DNA of 64,000 nt from a virus: positions 1 through 64,000 of IMG/VR virus record IMGVR_UViG_3300028557_000015, one strand, 5' to 3'. Below the pieces are notes generated by a model. That model searched no databases. It was not told the origin of the DNA and saw nothing but the letters and a program-made list of their open reading frames with translations. Positions within the stretch are counted from its first letter, which is position 1, and the number at the start of each line of letters is the position of its first letter. This document shows positions 34,601 through 42,094 of this stretch, piece by piece. Both the position numbers and the translations under genes were made by a program.

Positions 34601-35722
34601 ACAAACAACTTCTGCTTTTAATGTATCAATATATTTTATATCCGTTGCGCCTGGCACTACATATCTTGGTCCACCTGTTTTTTGCCATTGTGTTCCAAAT
34701 TGATATATGAATGGAGGATCATATTTTGATAAGTCTGGTTCCCAACTAAAATCAAATTTATTCTGGAACATGTTAGTAGGTATGATCCAGTTATCCATGC
34801 ATGGATTACGCTTGACACGTTCTTCCATGTACTTGTATTCTGTGGCACCTTCTACTTTACGTATGACACTAATTTTGAATTCAGGTTTATTCCATTGATT
34901 ACCCCAAGCATAGATGTATGGTGGCGCAGTTGGATCAGGTACCCATGTCATATCAAATGAAGTTGGATCTATATCTTCAAGTGCTTCAAAGTCTGCGGGT
35001 CTAGCTGCCAACTTAGGCGCAATATTCTCAATAAACTTACGTTCAGTTGCACCTTCTACATGGTACTCTATAGTTGGCATCACACTTGCTGGGTATTGAC
35101 TGTTACCAAATACATAAATGTAGGGAGGTGCAGTTGGATCCGGTCTCCACGTATAATCAAAATTTGCCGGCTCGTATATAATATTAAACAAACGAGGCAT
35201 TGATAATAATGTAGCTAAGGTATCTGTTATGTATTTTTTATCCGTAGCACCCGGTACATGGTATTCAACCGTTGGCATGATAGTACCGGGATACCATTTA
35301 TTGCCCCATACATAAATATAGGGAGGGTCACTTGGATCTGGGTGCCATTTGAAATCAAATTTATCTTTTTCAATATATTCAATTATTTTCCAATTAGTTG
35401 TTACTTCTTCTTTGAGTGGGATAGGATCAACATCAGCACGATATATTGTTACCGCATCTGTGTTAGTTGAACAAAGCCAAGTTCCGCTGTCTTTCTGGTA
35501 AGGGCTTGGCCATACATTATTGTGTTCTTCAGCCCATACATCTTCGTCAGGAAGGAAATCAAAGTCCCAATCCCAATCAAAATCTTTATAATTGCAGTGT
35601 TCGTTGATTACCCAAAAGTGTTCAGTAGTGCATTGATGTTTGGCATCAGATAAATCTGTTGCAAATCTTTCTCTGGGGTGAACGTTGGGTTTTTCTCCGA
35701 AATAAAATACATCTCTTAGCAT
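31649..35722 (-). CDS. 1,357-residue Trp/Tyr-rich repeat protein with a GT-like C terminus
   Basis: A giant soluble protein. An N-terminal Trp/Asp-rich block (residues 35-75) is followed by about thirteen copies of a unit of roughly 65 residues. The clearest cores read FD[FY]SWxPD, PP[FY]IY, [FW]GNQW, then PGATEYKYI. Ten copies are strong (about residues 120-790) and three are divergent (later). The C-terminal 230 residues contain DIVFLSNGETG, AYHAAAKASETPWMFTVF and a further repeat, which matches the layout of a GT-A type glycosyltransferase-like domain and resembles the protein at 58476-59429. The repeats could be a substrate array or a binding scaffold. It lies at the end of the radical SAM operon and before the tmRNA. 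No signal peptide. Confidence 0.8.
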   Translation of the reverse strand: MLRDVFYFGEKPNVHPRERFATDLSDAKHQCTTEHFWVINEHCNYKDFDWDWDFDFLPDEDVWAEEHNNVWPSPYQKDSGTWLCSTNTDAVTIYRADVDPIPLKEEVTTNWKIIEYIEKDKFDFKWHPDPSDPPYIYVWGNKWYPGTIMPTVEYHVPGATDKKYITDTLATLLSMPRLFNIIYEPANFDYTWRPDPTAPPYIYVFGNSQYPASVMPTIEYHVEGATERKFIENIAPKLAARPADFEALEDIDPTSFDMTWVPDPTAPPYIYAWGNQWNKPEFKISVIRKVEGATEYKYMEERVKRNPCMDNWIIPTNMFQNKFDFSWEPDLSKYDPPFIYQFGTQWQKTGGPRYVVPGATDIKYIDTLKAEVVCTEFENWQVPKNIDQSKFDFSWHPDSTEEPFIYQFPDQWTRTGGPRYVAPGATEIKYIDAQIATAKQDKMHWTIPEGIDTTDFDFSWHPDIDHAPLIYQFGTQWQRTGGPRFYAVGCTEDSDIQYVNVTKAKALSNKDNWETLIPVKDFDYSWHPDTTEEPFIYVFGNQWFDAVTEPTVIYTVPGATQKKYINDVSANVAPTVENWETLIPVDSFDYSWRPHPDSPPYIYVWGNQWNNCFIEPTVSYIVPGATEYKYIEDNVAMVKSTEKEPQWEILLSISKFDFSWRPDPLEPPFIYVFGNKWNDAETEPTVMYRVEGATEYKFLDSIIATPKVNMTNWLVRNELDLKAFDFSWRPNPNKDPARYEWGTDGPVYIVPDFKSTITLDYDESIRENVVVEITDEVIQKIIHRDMFFVDKGNSESSYRFEKLKLQFPSIQKTRYLNSWVETISRCTSKSTTELFWVLSSELDYTEFNFDYNPNPWQKRMIHVFGSQWTHWGNTYLVNKNTFNEDTKYVKIIEHLSMLNFVKDKRAKAEGSLYDVILINHGNKSNVNEVIKSKIGNKSTITVDYKHSYLKTFKEILKKLDTRKEHYLWICSSICDYENFDFSYICDPYAREQLHVFPSDKQKFGDTFLIDVNKFKSLIDDMIMMEDYEKVNYNQHQRVKRLPAPIIITKEDTHVTNIHTDFDWPYATFVTEDNKGLDVLDSEPISLWTPDTKNILITSTGATRIIVPKEAKDYIENELYDYPYISRSKSLAKSQPLDIVFLSNGETGADENYEHLLKVTKGLNNRVVRVDGVNGRVQAYHAAAKASETPWMFTVFAKLKVNNKFDFSWQPDRLQVPKHYIFHATNPVNGLEYGHQAMIAYNKKITLANSGTGLDFTLDNEHEVVELNSGVAIYNTDAWSTWRTSFREALKLRADDSQASKDRLEAWLNIGEGDFAQYSCEGAQHAVEYYESVNGELDKLRLSYDWPWLQEYFNTKYN
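31656..31663 (-). promoter_or_regulatory. Probable T4-like late promoter for the tmRNA
   Basis: ACTAAATA on the minus strand, about 35 bases upstream of the acceptor piece, is identical to the terminase box. It overlaps the end of the large repeat gene. No convincing sigma70-like promoter was seen upstream of the RNA. Confidence 0.45.
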
Positions 35723-35732
35723 AGATACTTAC

Positions 35733-37217
35733 TTATGATATAACTTTTACATTATATAGTTTTTCAAATCTATCTGCGTCTTCCCTATTATTAACCATTG
35801 GTTCGCCTCTGATGTTCAATGATGTGTTTAATAACATAGGGCAACCTGTTAATATATACCATTTCTCTAACAGTTCTCTTATTCCAGTGCCATCCTTTGG
35901 CACAGTTTGTACACGACTAGTCCCGTCATGATGAACGATAGCAGGAAATAACTGAGGATGCCTGCAACGAGCGATGACTTGCATATACCTACTGTTACTG
36001 AAGCCACGAGGCATATCAAAGTACATATCAGCATACTCCTCCAGAATGACTGGAGCAAAGGGTCTAAACTTCTGTCTGCGTTTAATTTCATTTACTTTGT
36101 CCTTGATTTCATTTCCTCTTGGGTCTGCAAGTAAGCTTCTATTTCCCAAGGCCCTTGGCCCAAACTCTGCTCGTCCACTAGCGACTCCCACAATTTTGTC
36201 AGTAAGTAAACTATCAAGAATGCGATTAGTAGGATAAGGCCCACTAATATCATAACCGAGAAAAGCGTTAGTCCAGTTAACACGTTTACCATAACCAAGA
36301 CAGGCCGCTCCAAGACTAGAACCAGCATCGCCAGGATTAGGAATAATCCAAATGTTGTCATAATATTCTCCTAATAATCTATTTGCCGAACAGTTTAATG
36401 CTACACCGCCACCATATACTAAGTTTTTACTACCACCTAACATTTTTGCTTTTGATATGACTGATTTAATTAATATTTCTACTACATTTTGTGTTGAACT
36501 AGCAATATCCATTTCATTTTTATCAATTAAAAATTTATCAGGTATTCCTATGTGTAAATTTTCAGCGAAACGAATATCCTCTATGTCTGTAATTAATCCT
36601 GACATTATATCTGTGTGTTTAGGATTACCGTATGCAGCCATACCCATAAGAATATATTCTTCATCTAATGGACGTAAGCCTACGTGCTGTGTCATTGCTG
36701 AATAGAATAACCCAATACTATGTGGATACTTTTGTCCCCATAGTTTTTTGTATTGTGCTACACCGTTCTTATCATACCGTGCATTGTAAATACTAATAGT
36801 ATCAAACTCACCGATAGCGTCAATGACAACTACAGTAGCATCATCGTAGGGACTTGTTTGAAAACCTGCGGCTGCATGACTTAAGTGATGGTTATGCGTA
36901 TATACTTTACCGCCTTGCAATTTATCAATCAATTCTTGACCAATAATATTTTTAACAAACAAATTAGATAATGCAGGCTTTTCACCTGAACGAACTTGCC
37001 TTAGAAACTTCATCCAAGGACGTTCATAATAATGAATCTCAATATCACTTGATGTTGTATAAGATAGTGCATCTTTAACTATGTCATAGCATAAATCTTT
37101 TGTGTGCTTTTCTTTATTATAACGTTCGCTATGTCCGGCAAACAGTATGTTGCCATTATCATCTATAACAGTTAGTGCGGCATCATGAAAGCCACTAGAT
37201 ATACCTACATAGTTCAT
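35733..37217 (-). CDS. Carbamoyltransferase of the NodU/CmcH family
   Basis: A 494-residue enzyme with the family landmarks. The N-terminal GISSGFHDAALTVIDD comes first and NHHLSHAAAGF (about 109-119) provides the metal-binding histidines. VVVIDAIGEFD and GRAEFGPRALGNRSLLADPR, the nucleotide-binding part, are also present. These proteins make carbamoyl-adenylate from carbamoyl phosphate and ATP and transfer the carbamoyl group to a hydroxyl of a sugar or antibiotic. The acceptor in the phage is unknown. Both domains appear intact and the length is only slightly below typical family members. It overlaps the SGNH hydrolase gene downstream of the radical SAM genes. Confidence 0.92.
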   Translation of the reverse strand: MNYVGISSGFHDAALTVIDDNGNILFAGHSERYNKEKHTKDLCYDIVKDALSYTTSSDIEIHYYERPWMKFLRQVRSGEKPALSNLFVKNIIGQELIDKLQGGKVYTHNHHLSHAAAGFQTSPYDDATVVVIDAIGEFDTISIYNARYDKNGVAQYKKLWGQKYPHSIGLFYSAMTQHVGLRPLDEEYILMGMAAYGNPKHTDIMSGLITDIEDIRFAENLHIGIPDKFLIDKNEMDIASSTQNVVEILIKSVISKAKMLGGSKNLVYGGGVALNCSANRLLGEYYDNIWIIPNPGDAGSSLGAACLGYGKRVNWTNAFLGYDISGPYPTNRILDSLLTDKIVGVASGRAEFGPRALGNRSLLADPRGNEIKDKVNEIKRRQKFRPFAPVILEEYADMYFDMPRGFSNSRYMQVIARCRHPQLFPAIVHHDGTSRVQTVPKDGTGIRELLEKWYILTGCPMLLNTSLNIRGEPMVNNREDADRFEKLYNVKVIS

Positions 37218-38050
37218 TTTATAATATCTTTAATATTATTAAACCAATATTCCTGATGTTTTGGACCAGGGTGCATTTGATCCCTTGCTAAATCACCCAC
37301 ACATTCTGCTGGAGTGTGCCATTGTGGCAATTTAGTTCCATATTTTAAATTCATAATTTCTAAAAAATTAGCAGATTCTTCTTCCCAAGCACCAAAATAT
37401 GTTTCTATGCCCCTGTTATTGGCAACATATTCTGCTAAATATATTTCATTTTTTACAATTTTGTATAGTTCTTCATTGGGTAATGCTTTAAATAGAACAT
37501 GCGTATCAATTCCATATGACACACATAATTGTGATTCATGCCCTGGGATTGCTGATAAATTTTGAACTCTGTTGGATATTTCATTATGTTTTGCTATCTG
37601 CATTCTTGTAAATGTTGGTAATAAAAATATTGCCTTTTTAATTTTAATATGTTTAGAAACAATTAAAAATATGTCAATAATTGTTTTAGCAGATGCCCCC
37701 GCAACTCCAAAATTTGCACAAGACATATTTAACTCTTTAGCTAGTAAATTATGCCATAACATTTCAGTAGGTAGACCCAATCCAAAGGTAAAACTGCAAC
37801 CAAATACTGCTATATCAACTTCGTTGGGAACTTCTTCCATTCTAAAACCCAAATAATTCATTTTGTAATCAAATGGTTGATGTTGCCACTTATCAGCATA
37901 ATTTAGGTCATCCATACTAAAGAAGTCAAATATAGTCACTCCATCTTTTTTGATAGACTGTACTCTTATTTCATTGGCAGTAAAATACCTAACATCTAAA
38001 ATGTCAGTGGAATCTAATAAATTAAGTTGAGCAAAACTATCGAGAATCAT
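37214..38050 (-). CDS. SGNH-type hydrolase, copy 1
   Basis: A 278-residue protein with VAVFG-type GCSFTFGLGLP (block I, catalytic Ser in CSF), an internal GASA block and HPGPKHQEYW near the end (block V His). SGNH enzymes are usually O-acetyl esterases or acyl transferases on carbohydrates. It is coupled to the carbamoyltransferase by ATGA and to a 34-residue gene at its start, so it belongs to the same modification operon. The substrate is unknown. Confidence 0.75.
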   Translation of the reverse strand: MILDSFAQLNLLDSTDILDVRYFTANEIRVQSIKKDGVTIFDFFSMDDLNYADKWQHQPFDYKMNYLGFRMEEVPNEVDIAVFGCSFTFGLGLPTEMLWHNLLAKELNMSCANFGVAGASAKTIIDIFLIVSKHIKIKKAIFLLPTFTRMQIAKHNEISNRVQNLSAIPGHESQLCVSYGIDTHVLFKALPNEELYKIVKNEIYLAEYVANNRGIETYFGAWEEESANFLEIMNLKYGTKLPQWHTPAECVGDLARDQMHPGPKHQEYWFNNIKDIIK

Positions 38051-38151
38051 TTGTAAATAAACGGATCTCTTTTGCGTAATTCTTTAATACGCTTGCGATA
38101 GCGTATTTCTGCTCTAATAGTATGATATAAATTTTTAATCCACTTGAACAT
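38047..38151 (-). CDS. 34-residue basic conserved-looking small protein
   Basis: A short frame starting MFKWIKNLYHTI and ending KRDPFIYK has a GAGGAG ribosome site. It overlaps the next gene start as ATGA and starts inside the end of the radical SAM gene. It is a strongly basic amphipathic helix (RYRKRIKELRKR). The junctions make chance unlikely. Its role is unknown. Confidence 0.65.
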   Translation of the reverse strand: MFKWIKNLYHTIRAEIRYRKRIKELRKRDPFIYK

Positions 38152-39442
38152 AATCTGGCTCCTCTTTGTTAATAGTATTTATTATGTCCACAATCTGTGG
38201 AAATATTGCTTTCCAGTCTCTATTCCTACGTTTGTCTATGTCAGCTAAGAAGTTAGCAAAATCATTAACTTCCTTCTTGTTTGCAGGAGTAGTTAATAGT
38301 TGTTGCTGTATACCCATTAAATGAGTTTGTAATTTTTCTCTTTCAATAGGATCGCTATAATTTTCTAATGCTTTAATTGGTGCATCAATAGAGTGTGCTA
38401 GATATTTTCCAAAGTTGTATGGATTAAATGTTGAGGGTCTAACTACAGTATTCCAATTAATACCAACAGTAGGTTTAATTTTGCGCCATTCATTTGTTTT
38501 CTCTATCAATTGATGCAATGTAGGTAATGTTAATGCAGTAAGCGTTGCATGTATTAATACACCTACACCCGGAGCATTTAACAACGTATTCATATTTTGT
38601 TCCCACTCTGTTAATATCAATCCATCACGTACATATTCAATTTCAGGACCCCAGCAATCAATACTACATACAAACTCCATGCTCTTTAATTTACCCTGGT
38701 CTATTAAGTTTTGCACACGTTGAATCTTTGCTTTAAACTTTTCAGGATCATGTTTTAAATTACTAAATGAGCGATATACTAAATTTGGTCTAGGATGCTT
38801 GTCAAAGAAATCTAAACATTGTTCAAATTCTTTTTGATACAGCGGTTCTCCACCTAATACTTGTAGGATTTGTACATGCTCACTGTTCTTTTCCATCCAT
38901 TCCCAAAACTTTTCTTTGTATAATTCATACTTACTATCGGGACGCCATGTACTATAATCTTCGTTAAACTCGCTAGGTCCAAATTTACGAACCTCTTGTT
39001 CAATCTGACTACTAAAACCCGGGGTACAGTACACACATGATTGATTACAAACGTTGTTGAAATAAACTTCAAGTAGTGTGGGGCTAACTTTTAATGGAAT
39101 ATTTTCAAACTCATATGCACGTTGCACATATCCTTCAAACTCGGGCGGTAATAATTCGATAGATTCGTTAACAAATCCTGTTCTATCACTCTTACCACCA
39201 GTCTTTTCAATATCCCTGCAGTATTCACATCCGTTACCTGGCCATTCCCCGCTAGCCATTTTTTCTCTATCAGCAAGTTTACCATGATGGTTGTGAAAAT
39301 CCATAAAGTTATCTTCAGTTAATCTCCAATGACGGCCTCGGTGACAGCTTGATGTAGTACCTCTACTTAAAAATAATGTACTCCACGACCATTTGTATAA
39401 GCAAGCGGCATCATTTTGTATAGGGAATGTTTTTTTTATCAT
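38135..39442 (-). CDS. N-terminal twitch radical SAM protein B
   Basis: A 435-residue radical SAM protein. The core motif is C132-x3-C136-x2-C139 (CNQSCVYC), with GGEPL as the SAM loop. The N-terminal part carries C14-x18-C33 (as CHRG) and C72-x2-C75, the type-2 pattern (CH) of this cluster, so an auxiliary iron-sulphur cluster is expected in front of the core. The substrate is unknown. A late box lies five bases before the ATG, and it is separated from the other radical SAM genes by two SGNH genes. Confidence 0.88.
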   Translation of the reverse strand: MIKKTFPIQNDAACLYKWSWSTLFLSRGTTSSCHRGRHWRLTEDNFMDFHNHHGKLADREKMASGEWPGNGCEYCRDIEKTGGKSDRTGFVNESIELLPPEFEGYVQRAYEFENIPLKVSPTLLEVYFNNVCNQSCVYCTPGFSSQIEQEVRKFGPSEFNEDYSTWRPDSKYELYKEKFWEWMEKNSEHVQILQVLGGEPLYQKEFEQCLDFFDKHPRPNLVYRSFSNLKHDPEKFKAKIQRVQNLIDQGKLKSMEFVCSIDCWGPEIEYVRDGLILTEWEQNMNTLLNAPGVGVLIHATLTALTLPTLHQLIEKTNEWRKIKPTVGINWNTVVRPSTFNPYNFGKYLAHSIDAPIKALENYSDPIEREKLQTHLMGIQQQLLTTPANKKEVNDFANFLADIDKRRNRDWKAIFPQIVDIINTINKEEPDYVQVD

Positions 39443-39447
39443 ACAGC

Positions 39448-39455
39448 TATTTATA
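39448..39455 (-). promoter_or_regulatory. Perfect T4-like late promoter box, leaderless arrangement
   Basis: TATAAATA on the minus strand, five bases before ATG 39442, overlapping the stop of the preceding SGNH gene. The T4 start point would fall on the A of the start codon. Confidence 0.65.
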
Positions 39456-40197
39456 GAAGGCGTTGCATCAGGGGGATTATTTCTTTTTCAAAATAAATTA
39501 AATGGCCCTTATCATTTACATGATGATCGGGTGCGTAACAAGTTTTATTAATATCATAATCTTCACATCCAGAAAAATCATATTTAGAAATATGTGGTAT
39601 TTGTAATTTACTAATACATACAAGTTTTTGTAAAAATGTATTCGGGTAGGCTTGAATTGGAAGATTCCATATAAATTTTAAATTATGTATTGTTGCAAAT
39701 CCATATGTTGCTAATAATGAAGTTAATGAAAGATTATACCCAATATCATCGTTAAACAAATGTGTTATATACATTTTTTTAGCCATATTATATGGTATTT
39801 TATTTTCCATTTGAGAATGATGGTCCCATCCCATTGCCCACGGTGTTGCAACCTCAGGCCTAGATCCTGAGGCAATTTCTATTCTATCAAAGAAAGTGCC
39901 ATTATATATAATAATATCATTTTCACTTAGTGGATGTTCATTATGGTATTCTATTAAATTACGAAATAGTCCTTGACTACAATTTGCAGGTTTTCCTAAA
40001 TTTGTTACTTCTATATCACTAAATTGATGTTGTAACAAAGATGCCCAGCAATGTGAGCTAGGAATATTTTTTTTAAAAGGAGTCTCGTTACCTATAAAAG
40101 TTTTAGTAGAATTGTCATATTGAAATTCTCGGTCTGAACAACCGTGACCAAAAGTATAACTATCTCCTAAAACAATCACTCTATTAATTGTATTCAT
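39451..40197 (-). CDS. SGNH-type hydrolase, copy 2
   Basis: A 248-residue protein with VIVLGDSYTFGHGC (block I, Ser in GDSY), an Asn-containing block III (YNGTFFDR) and a DHHVNDKGH catalytic Asp-His pair near the end. It is closer to the classical GDSL form than copy 1. It overlaps the next SGNH gene by ATGA. The enzyme could remove or transfer an acyl group on a glycan. Confidence 0.78.
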   Translation of the reverse strand: MNTINRVIVLGDSYTFGHGCSDREFQYDNSTKTFIGNETPFKKNIPSSHCWASLLQHQFSDIEVTNLGKPANCSQGLFRNLIEYHNEHPLSENDIIIYNGTFFDRIEIASGSRPEVATPWAMGWDHHSQMENKIPYNMAKKMYITHLFNDDIGYNLSLTSLLATYGFATIHNLKFIWNLPIQAYPNTFLQKLVCISKLQIPHISKYDFSGCEDYDINKTCYAPDHHVNDKGHLIYFEKEIIPLMQRLL

Positions 40198-40925
40198 TCA
40201 TATCTCTCAGTAATTTCTTTGTTATACTGAAATTCAGTGTGTTTATACAAATCAATAATATTTTTATCTTTACTAAGTAATGATTTAAATATAACCCCGG
40301 ACAATATTGAATTGTTTTCTTTGGAAAGATGGCACCATCTATTATCTACATCACCCATTGTTGGTAATTCTTTTTTACTTACATTGAACAAATTATACAA
40401 ACAATCTCCCTGTCTTGACTCTAACGATATGGTAGTATTTTTATCTTTTCTATCATCAAATGTAAGTAAATTGACAAGTTTGATATTATTACCGTAACAC
40501 ATCATGTTTACGTCATTGAATATTTGTTGTTTTACCCAAACATCAAAAGGTATTGAAATATTGGGTATATGTCCGGTTAATATTCTAACCATTTCTAATT
40601 CTTGTTGCCTAGATAAATTTTTATTCCTTCTTAATGCATACAATTCATCCGGTGTTGTTAAAAAACTCAAATCCTCAAGTCCCTCAGGCAAATGATGTAT
40701 TCTATGCAATGATGAGTAGCAAAATATAATATGGTCAAACTGTTCTCGGTGAGCTAAAAATTGCTGAAAAGAGTACCAGGTAGAGGATCCTGTTTTTCCA
40801 TACGTAACTACTTTATGTCCAGCGTTTTCCATATCTGCAATCCAAGATTCATCTTCCTTAAAGGGACTTTCTGGATTGTAGGGATTTCTATCTGCAAAAC
40901 TATCTCCGAATATACCTATTTTCAT
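40194..40925 (-). CDS. SGNH-type protein, copy 3
   Basis: A 243-residue protein starting MKIGIFGDSFADRNPYN, with the catalytic-type Ser in GDSF. The C terminus is divergent: I do not see a clear DxxH pair, so catalysis is not assured. It overlaps copy 2 and the SPASM radical SAM gene by ATGA. A role on the same substrate as its neighbours is likely but not shown. Confidence 0.65.
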   Translation of the reverse strand: MKIGIFGDSFADRNPYNPESPFKEDESWIADMENAGHKVVTYGKTGSSTWYSFQQFLAHREQFDHIIFCYSSLHRIHHLPEGLEDLSFLTTPDELYALRRNKNLSRQQELEMVRILTGHIPNISIPFDVWVKQQIFNDVNMMCYGNNIKLVNLLTFDDRKDKNTTISLESRQGDCLYNLFNVSKKELPTMGDVDNRWCHLSKENNSILSGVIFKSLLSKDKNIIDLYKHTEFQYNKEITERYE

Positions 40926-42094
40926 TTGTTTACCTCTATCATTTTTGTGCTGTATAGTTTATCCATAGCAGACTTGTGTCCACATGTTTCTAAACAATAT
41001 AATAATTTACCATTCTCAATCGTATCTGCTTTCCATCCATCTAAGAAAAACTTACTAAAGTCAGGACCTTGAATAATATCAAGCATTGATTGATTCTTTA
41101 AATTGAATACTTCTAATCCATAATCATTAATCATTTTGTTAAATTGATAACGTGAGTATGAACTATGAAATTGACCAAACACACCACCCAAGAAACAACA
41201 CGGGAGCATATATCCATTTGCTGAAATGTATATTTCTTTTGACTCAGAGTGTTCGATAGATTTACAAACTATCTTAGAATTCTTTTCTAACTCTTTACTG
41301 AATTCAGGTAAGATAGGAATAGTTAGTCTGTTCATATAACTAAAATCAACTTTTTTACCAAACAAAGGTTCTTTTCTGTGTCCGGTATACTTAGTAGGCC
41401 AAATTGTGTATTCATAGTCACCGTCTTTACCATAGACGTTCATACCACTTAGTGAATCTTCATACTCTCCGAATCCTAACGGGTTCTTAACAATGAATTC
41501 AAATCCTAACTCTTTTGCAATTGTTCTTGCTTCTTCAACTTGATGCTCATTGTGTTCAAATAATAACCATTCCCATACAGCAAATGCACCGGTCGCACTG
41601 TATGCCCTCATATTTCTGATTAGTTTATCCCATATAACACCTCTTCGGTATATGTGATTAGTATCTTCTAATCCATCTACACTAAACACAACTCCGGCTT
41701 TACTAAACAAATGATTGTCCCTAGGCGGAGGTTGTTTCACAAAGAATTCACCTAATGTTGTCCAAAACTTTTCATTACGCATACCACTATTAGTTCTAAG
41801 TTGCTGTACTATCTTAGGTGAATGTTCTCTAAAATATTCTAATATAGGAATTAAGTCTGGTGCCATGCCTGGATCACCGACGTTTCCACAAAAGTTAATG
41901 CCTATTAAATTCTTTGCTATTTCCACTGGAACCATACGTTTAATATCACTCAATGACAAGTCAGTTAGTTCCAAACCATCTGCAATAGGACCGCCTGAAT
42001 AGTTTCTACTACATGCAGGACAACTAGCATTGCATCTACTAGACAATTCTATGTGCAATCTTTTAACGTTTTTAACTTCGTACATTCGTTCCAT
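40922..42094 (-). CDS. Radical SAM protein C, SPASM type
   Basis: A 390-residue radical SAM enzyme with the core at the very start: C21-x3-C25-x2-C28 (CNASCPAC). It has no N-terminal cysteine set. A C-terminal SPASM-like region is present (GYMLPCC and later CLETCGH). This is the usual order and resembles the gene at 4142-5167 more than its neighbours. The substrate is unknown. It is coupled to both neighbours by overlaps. Confidence 0.88.
   Translation of the reverse strand: MERMYEVKNVKRLHIELSSRCNASCPACSRNYSGGPIADGLELTDLSLSDIKRMVPVEIAKNLIGINFCGNVGDPGMAPDLIPILEYFREHSPKIVQQLRTNSGMRNEKFWTTLGEFFVKQPPPRDNHLFSKAGVVFSVDGLEDTNHIYRRGVIWDKLIRNMRAYSATGAFAVWEWLLFEHNEHQVEEARTIAKELGFEFIVKNPLGFGEYEDSLSGMNVYGKDGDYEYTIWPTKYTGHRKEPLFGKKVDFSYMNRLTIPILPEFSKELEKNSKIVCKSIEHSESKEIYISANGYMLPCCFLGGVFGQFHSSYSRYQFNKMINDYGLEVFNLKNQSMLDIIQGPDFSKFFLDGWKADTIENGKLLYCLETCGHKSAMDKLYSTKMIEVNK

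Noticed and set aside
31649-35722. Tail fibre identity for the giant repeat protein
   Set aside because: The repeats are Trp/Tyr-rich with PGATE-type loops and the end is glycosyltransferase-like. No fibre motif such as GDPLR-AF-KIN is present.
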